DNA from: Saprospiraceae bacterium
GTDB taxonomy: Bacteria; Bacteroidota; Bacteroidia; Chitinophagales; Saprospiraceae
Direction: 5' to 3'
Assembly: GCA_019187225.1 (NCBI GenBank)
Contig: JABAQQ010000004.1
Location: forward strand, 1-64,000
DNA length: 64,000 bases
Position 1 is the first letter of the stretch. Every line of letters begins with the position of its first letter. Positions 18,319 to 27,355 of this stretch are shown here, in pieces. The notes beneath the pieces are model-generated. The model searched no databases and was not told the origin of the DNA. It worked only from the letters and a program-made list of their open reading frames with translations. The translations under genes were made by a program, and so were the position numbers.

Positions 18319-20688
18319 ATGCCTGATGCTGCCCTTCCGAAAATCAACATCTCCCGTCTGCCCGAAGTCGGCGCACACTTCACAGGACGGGAGAATGAAA
18401 TAAAACTGCTCAACAAATCCTGGGAAAACCCTGATACGCATATTGTTTCGCTCGTAGCCCCCGGCGGCGTGGGCAAAACCACCATCGTCGCCGAATGGCT
18501 GCAACTACTGCAAGCGCGCGGCTATTCCGGCGCGCAGCGCATTTTCGCCTGGTCATTTTACAGCCAGGGCACGAGCGACCAACAGCAGAGTTCCTCTGAC
18601 CTTTTTATGCAGGACGCCCTGCGCTTTTTCGGCGTGGACACCATACCCGAAGCGCCCCACGAGCGCGGTGTCGTGCTCGCGCAGGCCATCCGCCAAAGCC
18701 GCAGCCTGCTCCTGCTCGACGGACTCGAACCCCTGCAATATCCCCCCGGCCCCGTCGGCGGTGAGCTCAAAGACCCCGCCCTCAAAGCCCTGCTGAAAGA
18801 ACTCGCCTTCGACAATCCGGGCCTCTGCATCATCACTACGCGCATTGCCGTGAAGGAAATCGAGGGACGCAGCACCACCATTTGCTACGATTTGCAAAAC
18901 CTCGATGTGCCCACCGGCATGGCTTTTTTGAAAGAATTAGGGGTAAAAGGCAGCCAAGAGGATATGGAAGCCGCTGTTGCCGAATTTAAAGGCCACGCCC
19001 TCGCGCTCCGGCTGCTGGGCAATTACCTGAGCGAATTTATGGATGGCGATATCCGCCGTCGTGACCGCATCCTCCACCTGACCGACGACGAGCGGGAGGG
19101 TGGCCATGCCAAACAGGTGATGGAAGCCTACGTCGCATGGTTTGGCGCCGACGCCCCGGAAATCGCGCTGCTGCACGTGCTCAGCCTGTTCGACCGGCCA
19201 TGCCCCGCCGAAGCGCTCGACGCCCTGCTCGCCGACCCGCCCATCGTCGGCCTGACGGATGCTTTGCAAAAACTGTCGCTGGAAAAATGGCGGCTCACCC
19301 TCAACCACCTCGTCAAACTCGGCCTGATCGGAGAAAACCGCCTGCCCGATACCGCACTTGACAAAAGCCTGCCCCACCTCCCCGCGCTGCGCCGCACCGA
19401 CAATCTCGATGCACACCCGCTCCTGCGTGAATATTTTGGAGAGCGCCATCAAACACAAAATCCCGGCGCCTGGTGCGAAGCCCACACCCGCCTGTATCAA
19501 TATTACAAAAACCTGCCTGAAAAAAAACTGCCCGATACACTTGATGAAATGGAGCCGCTTTTTTACGCCATTGCGCATGGGTGTAAGGCAGGGAAACAAC
19601 AGGAAGCATTGGAAGAGGTGTATTGGAACAGAATCAGCAGAACTGATAAATTCTATACCACCGACCGGTTGGGCGCATTCGGATCCGATTTATCGGCGCT
19701 TGCTCATTTTTTTGAGCATCTTTGGGACCAACCTTCCCGAAATCTGACCGAATCCGAACAAGCCGACGTACTGGGGTGGGCGGGATTTCGCCTGCAAGCA
19801 CTGGGCCGGTTGCCCGAAGCTACAGAGCCAATGAGGTCGAGTTTGGCAAAGTACGTCGAACAAAATCAAATGAAAGAGGCTGCCAGTTCTGCTTCCAATA
19901 TAGGCGAGTTATATCTTACGTCGGGCAATATTGCCGAAGCAGTGAAATACGGGCAACTATCAGTGCAATACGCCGACCAAAGTGGGGATGAATTTTTCAA
20001 AGTAACCAGTAGAACCACCCATGCCTACGCTCTGTGCCAATCCGGCGATCTGGAAACCGCTATCCGTTTGTTCGAAGAAGCCGAAGCAATACAGCAAATA
20101 AGTCAACCGGGATACCATCTCTATTCGCTGCAAGGTTACGAGTATTGCGACATACTTTTTGGTTTAGAAAAATACGGAGAGATATCTGAACGTGCACTGG
20201 AAGGGCTGGAAATATCGGAAGAGGAAAAACTGCTTTTAGATACGGCTCTTAACAAACTTACTCTTGGCCGTGTACTCCTCGTCAGGCAACAAGCCGAAAA
20301 TAATTATTCTCCACAAACCGGTATATGGCTGAACGAAGCCGTCGAAGGCTTGCGAAATGCAGGGTCACTTGACCATTTGCCGCGCGGCCTCCTCGTCCGC
20401 GCGACCTGGCATCGCTATGAGGGTCGCTACACCGAGGCGTACCAGGACTTGCGAGAGGTACTGGAAATCGCCGAAAGCAGGGGTATGCGGCTGTATCTGG
20501 TGGACTATCATATCGAAATGGCAAAACTGTTGCAAGACCGGCCCCTCGTGTCAACCCCATCCCCGACCCCTCCCCCGAATGGGAAGGGAGACGTAGAGCG
20601 GGACGCGGCCTGGCACAAAGCCGAAGCCCGACGGCTCATCGAACAGACGGGCTATAAGAGAAGGCTGGCAGAGGTGGAGGCATTGTGA
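18319..20688 (+). CDS. STAND (NB-ARC-like) NTPase with TPR array
   Basis: A 789-residue cytosolic protein. It starts with VGAHFTGRENEIKLL, then Walker A GGVGKT (49-54), a sensor-like WSFYSQGTSDQQ (78-89), Walker B LLLLDGLEPL (130-139) and a GHALALRLLGNYL helix typical of NB-ARC/AP-ATPase winged-helix regions. Residues about 430-789 are TPR-type helical repeats (LQALGRLPEATEPMRSSL, AASSASNIGELYLTSGNIAEAVKYG). It lacks any N-terminal effector domain, unlike most bacterial NLR-like proteins, so it must act through a partner or be a regulator. It begins 68 bases after the hydrolase gene. Codon use resembles its neighbours except for a more AT-rich stretch at about 19.6-20.35 kb. Function unknown. 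Confidence 0.8.
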   Translation: MPDAALPKINISRLPEVGAHFTGRENEIKLLNKSWENPDTHIVSLVAPGGVGKTTIVAEWLQLLQARGYSGAQRIFAWSFYSQGTSDQQQSSSDLFMQDALRFFGVDTIPEAPHERGVVLAQAIRQSRSLLLLDGLEPLQYPPGPVGGELKDPALKALLKELAFDNPGLCIITTRIAVKEIEGRSTTICYDLQNLDVPTGMAFLKELGVKGSQEDMEAAVAEFKGHALALRLLGNYLSEFMDGDIRRRDRILHLTDDEREGGHAKQVMEAYVAWFGADAPEIALLHVLSLFDRPCPAEALDALLADPPIVGLTDALQKLSLEKWRLTLNHLVKLGLIGENRLPDTALDKSLPHLPALRRTDNLDAHPLLREYFGERHQTQNPGAWCEAHTRLYQYYKNLPEKKLPDTLDEMEPLFYAIAHGCKAGKQQEALEEVYWNRISRTDKFYTTDRLGAFGSDLSALAHFFEHLWDQPSRNLTESEQADVLGWAGFRLQALGRLPEATEPMRSSLAKYVEQNQMKEAASSASNIGELYLTSGNIAEAVKYGQLSVQYADQSGDEFFKVTSRTTHAYALCQSGDLETAIRLFEEAEAIQQISQPGYHLYSLQGYEYCDILFGLEKYGEISERALEGLEISEEEKLLLDTALNKLTLGRVLLVRQQAENNYSPQTGIWLNEAVEGLRNAGSLDHLPRGLLVRATWHRYEGRYTEAYQDLREVLEIAESRGMRLYLVDYHIEMAKLLQDRPLVSTPSPTPPPNGKGDVERDAAWHKAEARRLIEQTGYKRRLAEVEAL

Positions 20689-20989
20689 TTCATAAAACAC
20701 CCTCCTGATAAAATTCCCGCCTTAAATTCATGCATTTTTCCACGTACCTGCATCTATGCCTTTGTACGTTTGTAATGGAATACGATTCATTCCTTGAATA
20801 CCGACCGATGATATTAATAGACACAGCGACCAATCAAAATCGGAGTTGACCCGTCCGCGCTTTCCGGGTTAGTAGGAATCGTTGTGGTTGGGAAACCTTC
20901 TCTTCGCCATCGCATCCGCTACTTCTTCTACCGCCTTTTTCATTGAAGAAACCCTTTAAACCACACATTTTTAACCAAATACACTGGCA
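20689..20989. other. Intergenic region upstream of alpha-2-macroglobulin gene
   Basis: About 300 bases with no gene. A -7-like box TACGTTTG occurs at 20765-20772, but no TTG lies at the proper spacing upstream, so it is only a weak promoter candidate for the A2M gene. Nothing else is seen. Confidence 0.4.
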
Positions 20990-23900
20990 ATGACCAATCA
21001 CCGAATCGCCCTTTTACCCGCCGTAGTTTCAACGAAGGCGGGTGTATCACCCGTAGTTTCAACGAAGGCGGGTGTATCCGCCATCATTTTACTGACGGCT
21101 GTCCTTCTCTTTTTCTTTTCCTGCAAATACGCCGCGCAAAAAGACCAACCCGCAACAACGGTCAAAGACAAACCCATTACGGAAATGCCGACACCCTTGC
21201 CGATTACCGGCGACTACGCCGAAGACTGGAAAATTGTGGACAGCCTCGAACGCCGGGGTTTGTTCAAAAGCGCCCTCGAAAAAACGGAGGCCATACAAGC
21301 CAAAGCCGCACGGGATAAAAACAGCCCTCAGGTCATCAAGGCCCTGTTATACCGCGGCAAATACACAACCCAACTCGAAGAGGACGGTTTTGTAAATGCT
21401 GTGCAACTCTTTGAAAAAGAGGAAAAAACAGCAGCCTTGCCCGAAAAGGCCGTGCTTCAAAGCATTCTCGGCCAACTCTACGCCACCTACCTGAGCAACC
21501 AGGGCTGGCGCATCAGCGAGCGCACCCCCATTCCCGATGGAGAAGGCGGCGATATCCTTACCTGGTCGGCAGCGCAAATGGAACGCCGCGCCATCGCGCT
21601 GTATTCCGCTTCGGTAGCGCCTGAAGGCATCCTGAAAGACACCCGCGTCGAATCGTTCCGCGACATCCTGACGCCCGGTCGGAGCGACACAGTGGCCGGT
21701 CAGCCACTTCGCCCGACCCTCTTCGATCTGCTTGCCCACCGCGCCCTCGAACATTTTGCCAACGAGCGTAGCTGGCTTACCGAACCGGCCTACGCTTTTT
21801 CGCTCGATCAGGCACAAGCCTTCGCGCCTGCCGGAGAATTTGTAAAAGCAAAATTTGAATCAAAAGATTCGACTTCCGGCAAATGGCTGGCTGTCAACCT
21901 TTTCCAAAAGGTTCTGGCAGCGCACCTGACTCCTTCCGGCGCTCCGCTCATCTCCGCCGACTTGCTCCGCCTCCAGTTTGCCTTGAATAACTCCGTGCGC
22001 GAGGACAAACTCAATCTTTACCGGAATGCCCTGGAAGCGATGCTCCGGCAGCACACAGCCCATCCTATGTACGGCGAGATCGCTTATCAACTCGCGTCGA
22101 ACCTGTACACCGAAGGAATCAGCGACCTGGTCCTGCGTGGCCAGAATGCCCGCCGGGCCGTTGCGATCTGTGAAGAAGCCATTCGCCGCTTTCCCGGCAC
22201 CTACGGCGCGCAGCAATGCCAGGCCCTGCTGGAAGACATACGCGCCAAGTCGTTGAATGCCACCGTGGAAAATGTGTATTTACCCGAAAATCCGGCTCTT
22301 GTTTACCTCCACTTCCGCAACGTCAGCAAGGTATTTGTCAAGGTAGTCAAAGGCAACTTCGACCTGAATTTTATGGATGAGGTTCCTTACGACCAGTTCA
22401 TCGAAAAATTAAATGGCTTGCCGCAAGTCCAGCGCCGGGATTGGGACATTCAGGATCCGGGCGATTACCAGCCTCATACCACTGAAATCGCCCTGAATAG
22501 CCTGCCATTGGGCTCCTATTACCTGCTGGTTGCCGACAACGCCGGTTTCGATCCCGCGAAAGGCCCGGTTTCCTACGCGCCTTTCGCAGTATCCAACATC
22601 GCTCCTGTGCCGTACCGGGAAAAGGAGCAAACCCAATTCGTTATAGCGCATCGCCGGAACGGAACGGCGTTGGCGGGGGTAAAGCTCGAGTATTTCCCTT
22701 CGGACTATCAGCGGCGGCCCAATCAGTCCGCTTTTCAAACCATCGTGACCGACCAAAATGGCTTCGCTAAAAGCAATCTGGCGGAAAACAGATACGCTGT
22801 CGTGCGCGCCACGCTGGGGGGAGACACCCTTTGGATCGGCAATGTCTATCATTACCGCAATTATTACGAAAGTCCGCAACGCCCGCAAGTTCATTTTTTC
22901 ACCGACCGCTCCATCTACCGCCCGGGACAGACGGTGTATTTCAAAGGCGTTTTATTTAAAAGAGATAACAATCAATTACCTTTAATTATTCCTAATCTAT
23001 CCGTTACGGTCAAATTTTACGATACCAACGGACAGGAAAAAGCCACCTTGCAGCTCCGCTCCAACGAGTTCGGCACGTTCAACGGTGCCTTCGCGGCGCC
23101 ATCGAGTGGCCTCACGGGACAAATGCACATCCGCTGCGAAGGCGCCGACGGCGGCGCGAATTTCAACGTCGAAGAGTACAAACGCCCCAAATTTGAAGTT
23201 GCCTTCGAGCCGGTGAAAGAAGCCTTCCGGCTTAGCGAAAGCGTCACCATACGGGGTGCTGCGAAAGCTTACGCCGGCAGCAATGTGGATGGCGCGCAGG
23301 TGCGATACCGGGTGGTCAGACAGGCGCGGTTCCCGTTCTGGGATTGGGGTTGGAGAAAGAGTATTTACCCGCCCTGGCGTTCCGACGCCATGGAAATCGC
23401 CAACGGCACAACGACGACCGACACCGAAGGTAAATTCGAAGTGAAATTTCCGCTGATTCCCGATCCTGACATCCCGAAAAAAGACCGGCCGGTGTTCGAT
23501 TACACCGTTTATGCCGATGTGACGGATATTACCGGCGAAACGCGCAGCAGCGAACAGTACCTCTCCGCAGGTTATGTCGCCCTGCAGGTGGACTGGGGAC
23601 TGGGAAGCGAAGTGGAGCTCAGCACTTTGGACAGTGTGTCGCTGGAAACCAAAAATCTGGCCGGACAGGCACAGCCTGCCAACGGTCAGATCACCTTACA
23701 ACCGCTGCGCCATCCGGGTAAATATTTTACGGAACGCTATTGGGAAAAACCCGACCTGACGACCATTTCGAAGGAAGAATGGGCACGGCTCTTCCCTGAC
23801 TTTGCCTGGAAAGATGAAGATGATCCTGCAAAATGGGCGCGGGAGGATTATATCATTCCTTTTGAATTCAACACAGCGGCGGGGAAAACGATAAACCTGC

Positions 23901-26900
23901 AAAAAAGCGTCCATGACGGTTGGTATGTCGCCAAATTGACCACGCACGATGCCTTCGGCGAAAAAATTGAAATTGAAAAGATCGTGCGGGTGTGGGACAA
24001 AAAGAACCGCGCCACGCAATTTGAAAAACCGGCGGCAGTCGCCGAAAAACCCGGCGCCGAACCGGGCGAAACCGCCCGCATCTGGCTCGGCGGACAACTC
24101 CCGCAGCTTCACTTTTTCTTTGCCCGCGAACGCGACGGCGCTCTCCAAAACCCGCGGTGGTTGGCGGCAGACGGCGCTGCCAGCGTCGAATTGCCGGTGA
24201 CGGAAAACGACCGGGGTGGTATCGCCGCCCACTGGTTCGCTGTAAAAAACAACCGCCTCTACGGTGCGCAATCTGTCTTTATCGCCGTTCCGTGGAGCAA
24301 TAAAGAACTGAAGATCAGTTACGAAACTTTCCGGGACAAACTATCGCCGGGACAAAAAGAAGAATGGCGCATCAAAATTTCCGGCCCTAAAAAAGAGAAA
24401 GTGGCCGCTGAGATGGCAGCTGCCATGTACGACGCTTCGCTCGACCAGTTTTTGCCGCATGGGTGGAATACGATCCATTACCCCTCGCATTACCCTCGCG
24501 TCAGTTTCCAGCAGCGACAGACATTCGGTTCGCACTGGGGCAATACCCGATACGATGCTCCGGGGGATATCCTGTACCCGGCCAGGAGTTACCGGGAGTT
24601 GAACTGGTTTGGTTTCCCCCTGTGGGGCGGACGGTATTATGCCAAAGCAATGATGGCAGACGGGGTAGCCCGGCAAGATGCTGCCATGGAAACAGCAGCG
24701 CCGCCACCCGCCCCCGGCGCGGAAAAGTTGATAGAAGCTACAGAGGATGTCGGCCACGAAGCCAAACAGGGCAACGATGAGGCTCCGCCTGCGATAGACG
24801 AACATCCCGGCGGCGGAGACGCAACAAAGCCCGCCGCTCCGCCCGCTCCCATCCGTCGCAATCTGAACGAAACAGTCTTTTTCTTCCCCGAACTGCGCAC
24901 GGACAAGGAAGGCAACGTTATTCTGAAGTTCACCATGAACGAGGCGCTCACCCGCTGGAAGTTGCTGACCTACGCCCATACGAAGGATCTGCAGCAGGCC
25001 CTGTCGGTAAAAGAGGTGGTGACGCAAAAAGAACTCATGGTATTGTCCAATCCGCCGCGCTTCCTGCGCGCGGGCGACGCTTTCGAATTCTCGGCCAAAG
25101 TGAGCAATCTTTCACAAGAGACGCTCAACGGCGTCGCAACGCTCGCTTTACTGGATGCCAATACCTTGCAACCTTTGGAAAAAGAATTCGGAATGACTTC
25201 GGGCGACCGCACGGCTAATTTCTCCTGCGCTCCGGGGCAGTCGGCACCCTTGTTCTGGAAATTCAAAGTCCCGGAAGATTTCACCGGCGCGGTCACCTGG
25301 CAGGTTTTTGCCGACGGCAAAAAATTCAGGGACGGAGAAGAAAGCACGATACCCGTCGTTACCAACCGGATGCTCGTGACCGAAACCCTGCCCATCACCG
25401 TGCGCGGCAACCAGACGAAAAATTTCGTTTTTGAAAATTTGAAAAATGCGCCGGCAGGAAAGGATGCAACGCTCGTCACGCATAACTACACGCTGGAATT
25501 CACCTCCAATCCCGCGTGGTATGCCGTGCAATCACTGCCCTACCTCATGGAATTCCCCCACGAGTGCAGCGAGCAGATTTTCAGCCGTTTTTATGCCAAT
25601 ACCCTGGCTGCCAGTGTGACGGAGAAATTGCCGGGAGTTCGCAGGATCTACGACCGCTGGAAAGGAAGCGGAGCCATGAAGTCCAATCTGGCTAAAAATC
25701 AGGAACTGAAATACGCCCTGCTGGAAGAAACGCCGTGGGTACTCGACGCGCAGAATGAAGAACAACAAAAGCAAAACATCGCCCTGTTGTTCGACCTCAA
25801 CCGCATGGCCGACGAACGCGAACGCGCCGTCAATACCCTCGCCGAGCGGCAGTTGCCCGACGGCGGCTGGGCCTGGTTCCCCGGCGGACGCGACAGCTGG
25901 TACATCACCCAGCACATCGTCAGCGGCTTCGGGCATTTGAAACACTTAGGCGCTTTCGATGCCGAAAAAGACCCGAAGGCAGCCAACATGCTCGACCGGG
26001 CGCTGTCGTACTGCGACGCGAAATTAGCAGCCCAATACCGCGAACTCGAAAGGCTGGTGCAACAAGGCAAGGCCAAATGGGACGACGACCACCTCGACGG
26101 CATGGTGATCCAGTACCTCTATGCCCGCTCGTTTTTCCAGCCTTTGGCCGACCCGCAACAGGGCGGCGCGAAGCCCGGTCGCGAGCACTCCTACTACCTC
26201 GGCCAGGCCGAAAAGTACTGGTTGAACAAAGGGTTGTACCAGGAAGGCATGCTCGCCCTCTCCCTGCACCGCAACGGCCGCACCGACGCCGCACAACGCA
26301 TCGTGGCCAGTCTGCGCGAACGCGCCCTCGTGAAGGAAGAACTCGGCATGTTCTGGCCGGTGGACTGGGGTTTTTATTGGTATCAATTGCCGGTGGAGAC
26401 GCAGGCGCTTATGGTCGAAGTGTTCGACGAAGTGGGTCAGGACAAAAAAGCCGTCGAAGAACTGCGCATCTGGCTGCTGAAAAACAAACAGACCAACCGC
26501 TGGGAAAGCACCAAAGCGACCGCAGAAGCCGTCTACGCCCTGCTGTTGCACGGCGACAACTGGCTTGAAAATACCAAACCCGTGCAGGTGTCGCTCGGTG
26601 GAAAAATCCTGAAACCCGCCGAATACGAGCCGGGCACGGGTTATTTCAAACAAAACTGGAGCGGTGCGGAAGTCAAAAGTTCGTGGAGCACGATCAAGGT
26701 CGAAAACCCCAATTCCAACATCGTGTGGGGGGCCGCGTACTGGCAATACTTTGAAGACCTGGATAAAATCAAAGATTTTCAGAAAACGCCGCTGACCATT
26801 GTGAAACAACTCTTTACGGAAGAAAACTCGCCCACCGGCCCCGTGCTCAAACCCGTCGCGGAAGGGCAAACCCTGAAGCGCGGCGACAAGGTGAAAGTCC

Positions 26901-27208
26901 GCATCGAGATCCGCGTGGACCGGGCGATGGAGTTTGTTCATCTGAAAGACATGCGCGCCGCGGGCTTCGAGCCCGTGAACGTGCTGAGCGGCTACCGCTG
27001 GCAGGATGGCCTCGGCTACTACGAAAGCACGAAAGACTTAGCCACGCACTTTTTCATTGACTACCTCCCGCGCGGCACCTTCGTGTTCGAGTACCCACTC
27101 GTGGTCAACCACCGCGGCGACATGAGCAACGGCGTCACGACGATGCAGTGTATGTACGCGCCGGAGTTTACGAGTCATTCGAAGGGGGTAAGGATAAGGG
27201 TGGAATGA
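20990..27208 (+). CDS. Alpha-2-macroglobulin family lipoprotein
   Basis: A 2072-residue protein of the bacterial A2M type: MG-domain series with YRPGQTVYFKGVLF (MG2-like), a bait-like Pro/Ala-rich region near 24.7 kb, the A2M block NETVFFFPELRTDKEGNVI and the thioester motif C-S-E-Q at residues 1526-1529 within FPHECSEQIFSRFYAN, followed by an alpha/alpha-toroid (GGWAWFPGGRDSWYITQH). Such proteins trap proteases covalently at the cell envelope. The N-terminus has a hydrophobic segment ending FFFSC, a lipobox with Cys45, so it is a likely lipoprotein. The segment between the start Met and the hydrophobic core contains a 30-base tandem duplication. The pbpC gene that often accompanies A2M in Proteobacteria is absent. 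The start at 20990 is the only Met available before the signal core. Confidence 0.9.
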   Translation: MTNHRIALLPAVVSTKAGVSPVVSTKAGVSAIILLTAVLLFFFSCKYAAQKDQPATTVKDKPITEMPTPLPITGDYAEDWKIVDSLERRGLFKSALEKTEAIQAKAARDKNSPQVIKALLYRGKYTTQLEEDGFVNAVQLFEKEEKTAALPEKAVLQSILGQLYATYLSNQGWRISERTPIPDGEGGDILTWSAAQMERRAIALYSASVAPEGILKDTRVESFRDILTPGRSDTVAGQPLRPTLFDLLAHRALEHFANERSWLTEPAYAFSLDQAQAFAPAGEFVKAKFESKDSTSGKWLAVNLFQKVLAAHLTPSGAPLISADLLRLQFALNNSVREDKLNLYRNALEAMLRQHTAHPMYGEIAYQLASNLYTEGISDLVLRGQNARRAVAICEEAIRRFPGTYGAQQCQALLEDIRAKSLNATVENVYLPENPALVYLHFRNVSKVFVKVVKGNFDLNFMDEVPYDQFIEKLNGLPQVQRRDWDIQDPGDYQPHTTEIALNSLPLGSYYLLVADNAGFDPAKGPVSYAPFAVSNIAPVPYREKEQTQFVIAHRRNGTALAGVKLEYFPSDYQRRPNQSAFQTIVTDQNGFAKSNLAENRYAVVRATLGGDTLWIGNVYHYRNYYESPQRPQVHFFTDRSIYRPGQTVYFKGVLFKRDNNQLPLIIPNLSVTVKFYDTNGQEKATLQLRSNEFGTFNGAFAAPSSGLTGQMHIRCEGADGGANFNVEEYKRPKFEVAFEPVKEAFRLSESVTIRGAAKAYAGSNVDGAQVRYRVVRQARFPFWDWGWRKSIYPPWRSDAMEIANGTTTTDTEGKFEVKFPLIPDPDIPKKDRPVFDYTVYADVTDITGETRSSEQYLSAGYVALQVDWGLGSEVELSTLDSVSLETKNLAGQAQPANGQITLQPLRHPGKYFTERYWEKPDLTTISKEEWARLFPDFAWKDEDDPAKWAREDYIIPFEFNTAAGKTINLQKSVHDGWYVAKLTTHDAFGEKIEIEKIVRVWDKKNRATQFEKPAAVAEKPGAEPGETARIWLGGQLPQLHFFFARERDGALQNPRWLAADGAASVELPVTENDRGGIAAHWFAVKNNRLYGAQSVFIAVPWSNKELKISYETFRDKLSPGQKEEWRIKISGPKKEKVAAEMAAAMYDASLDQFLPHGWNTIHYPSHYPRVSFQQRQTFGSHWGNTRYDAPGDILYPARSYRELNWFGFPLWGGRYYAKAMMADGVARQDAAMETAAPPPAPGAEKLIEATEDVGHEAKQGNDEAPPAIDEHPGGGDATKPAAPPAPIRRNLNETVFFFPELRTDKEGNVILKFTMNEALTRWKLLTYAHTKDLQQALSVKEVVTQKELMVLSNPPRFLRAGDAFEFSAKVSNLSQETLNGVATLALLDANTLQPLEKEFGMTSGDRTANFSCAPGQSAPLFWKFKVPEDFTGAVTWQVFADGKKFRDGEESTIPVVTNRMLVTETLPITVRGNQTKNFVFENLKNAPAGKDATLVTHNYTLEFTSNPAWYAVQSLPYLMEFPHECSEQIFSRFYANTLAASVTEKLPGVRRIYDRWKGSGAMKSNLAKNQELKYALLEETPWVLDAQNEEQQKQNIALLFDLNRMADERERAVNTLAERQLPDGGWAWFPGGRDSWYITQHIVSGFGHLKHLGAFDAEKDPKAANMLDRALSYCDAKLAAQYRELERLVQQGKAKWDDDHLDGMVIQYLYARSFFQPLADPQQGGAKPGREHSYYLGQAEKYWLNKGLYQEGMLALSLHRNGRTDAAQRIVASLRERALVKEELGMFWPVDWGFYWYQLPVETQALMVEVFDEVGQDKKAVEELRIWLLKNKQTNRWESTKATAEAVYALLLHGDNWLENTKPVQVSLGGKILKPAEYEPGTGYFKQNWSGAEVKSSWSTIKVENPNSNIVWGAAYWQYFEDLDKIKDFQKTPLTIVKQLFTEENSPTGPVLKPVAEGQTLKRGDKVKVRIEIRVDRAMEFVHLKDMRAAGFEPVNVLSGYRWQDGLGYYESTKDLATHFFIDYLPRGTFVFEYPLVVNHRGDMSNGVTTMQCMYAPEFTSHSKGVRIRVE
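21021..21078 (+). repeat. 30-bp tandem duplication in A2M signal region
   Basis: The 28-base unit beginning CCGTAGTTTCAACGAAGG occurs at 21021-21048 and again at 21051-21078, identical, with a 30-base period. It encodes VVSTKAGVS twice and keeps the frame. It lengthens the N-region of the signal peptide. Confidence 0.9.
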
Positions 27209-27313
27209 CGACTTACGAACCGTGGAATAGGGAGTCTCGTAAGTCTGTTTATTTGTTTAATTGTGGATTTGGTTATTTGGTTACATCCTAATATCAAACA
27301 ATCAAATAATCAT

Positions 27314-27346
27314 CTGTAGCGGCGGCTTTTGTCGCCGCCGCTACAG
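27314..27346. terminator. Strong hairpin between convergent A2M and barrel genes
   Basis: CTGTAGCGGCGGC pairs perfectly with GCCGCCGCTACAG across a 7-base loop. It is placed between two convergent stop codons. No long T-run follows, so factor-assisted or bidirectional termination is inferred. Confidence 0.6.
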
Positions 27347-27355
27347 CTCTGAACA

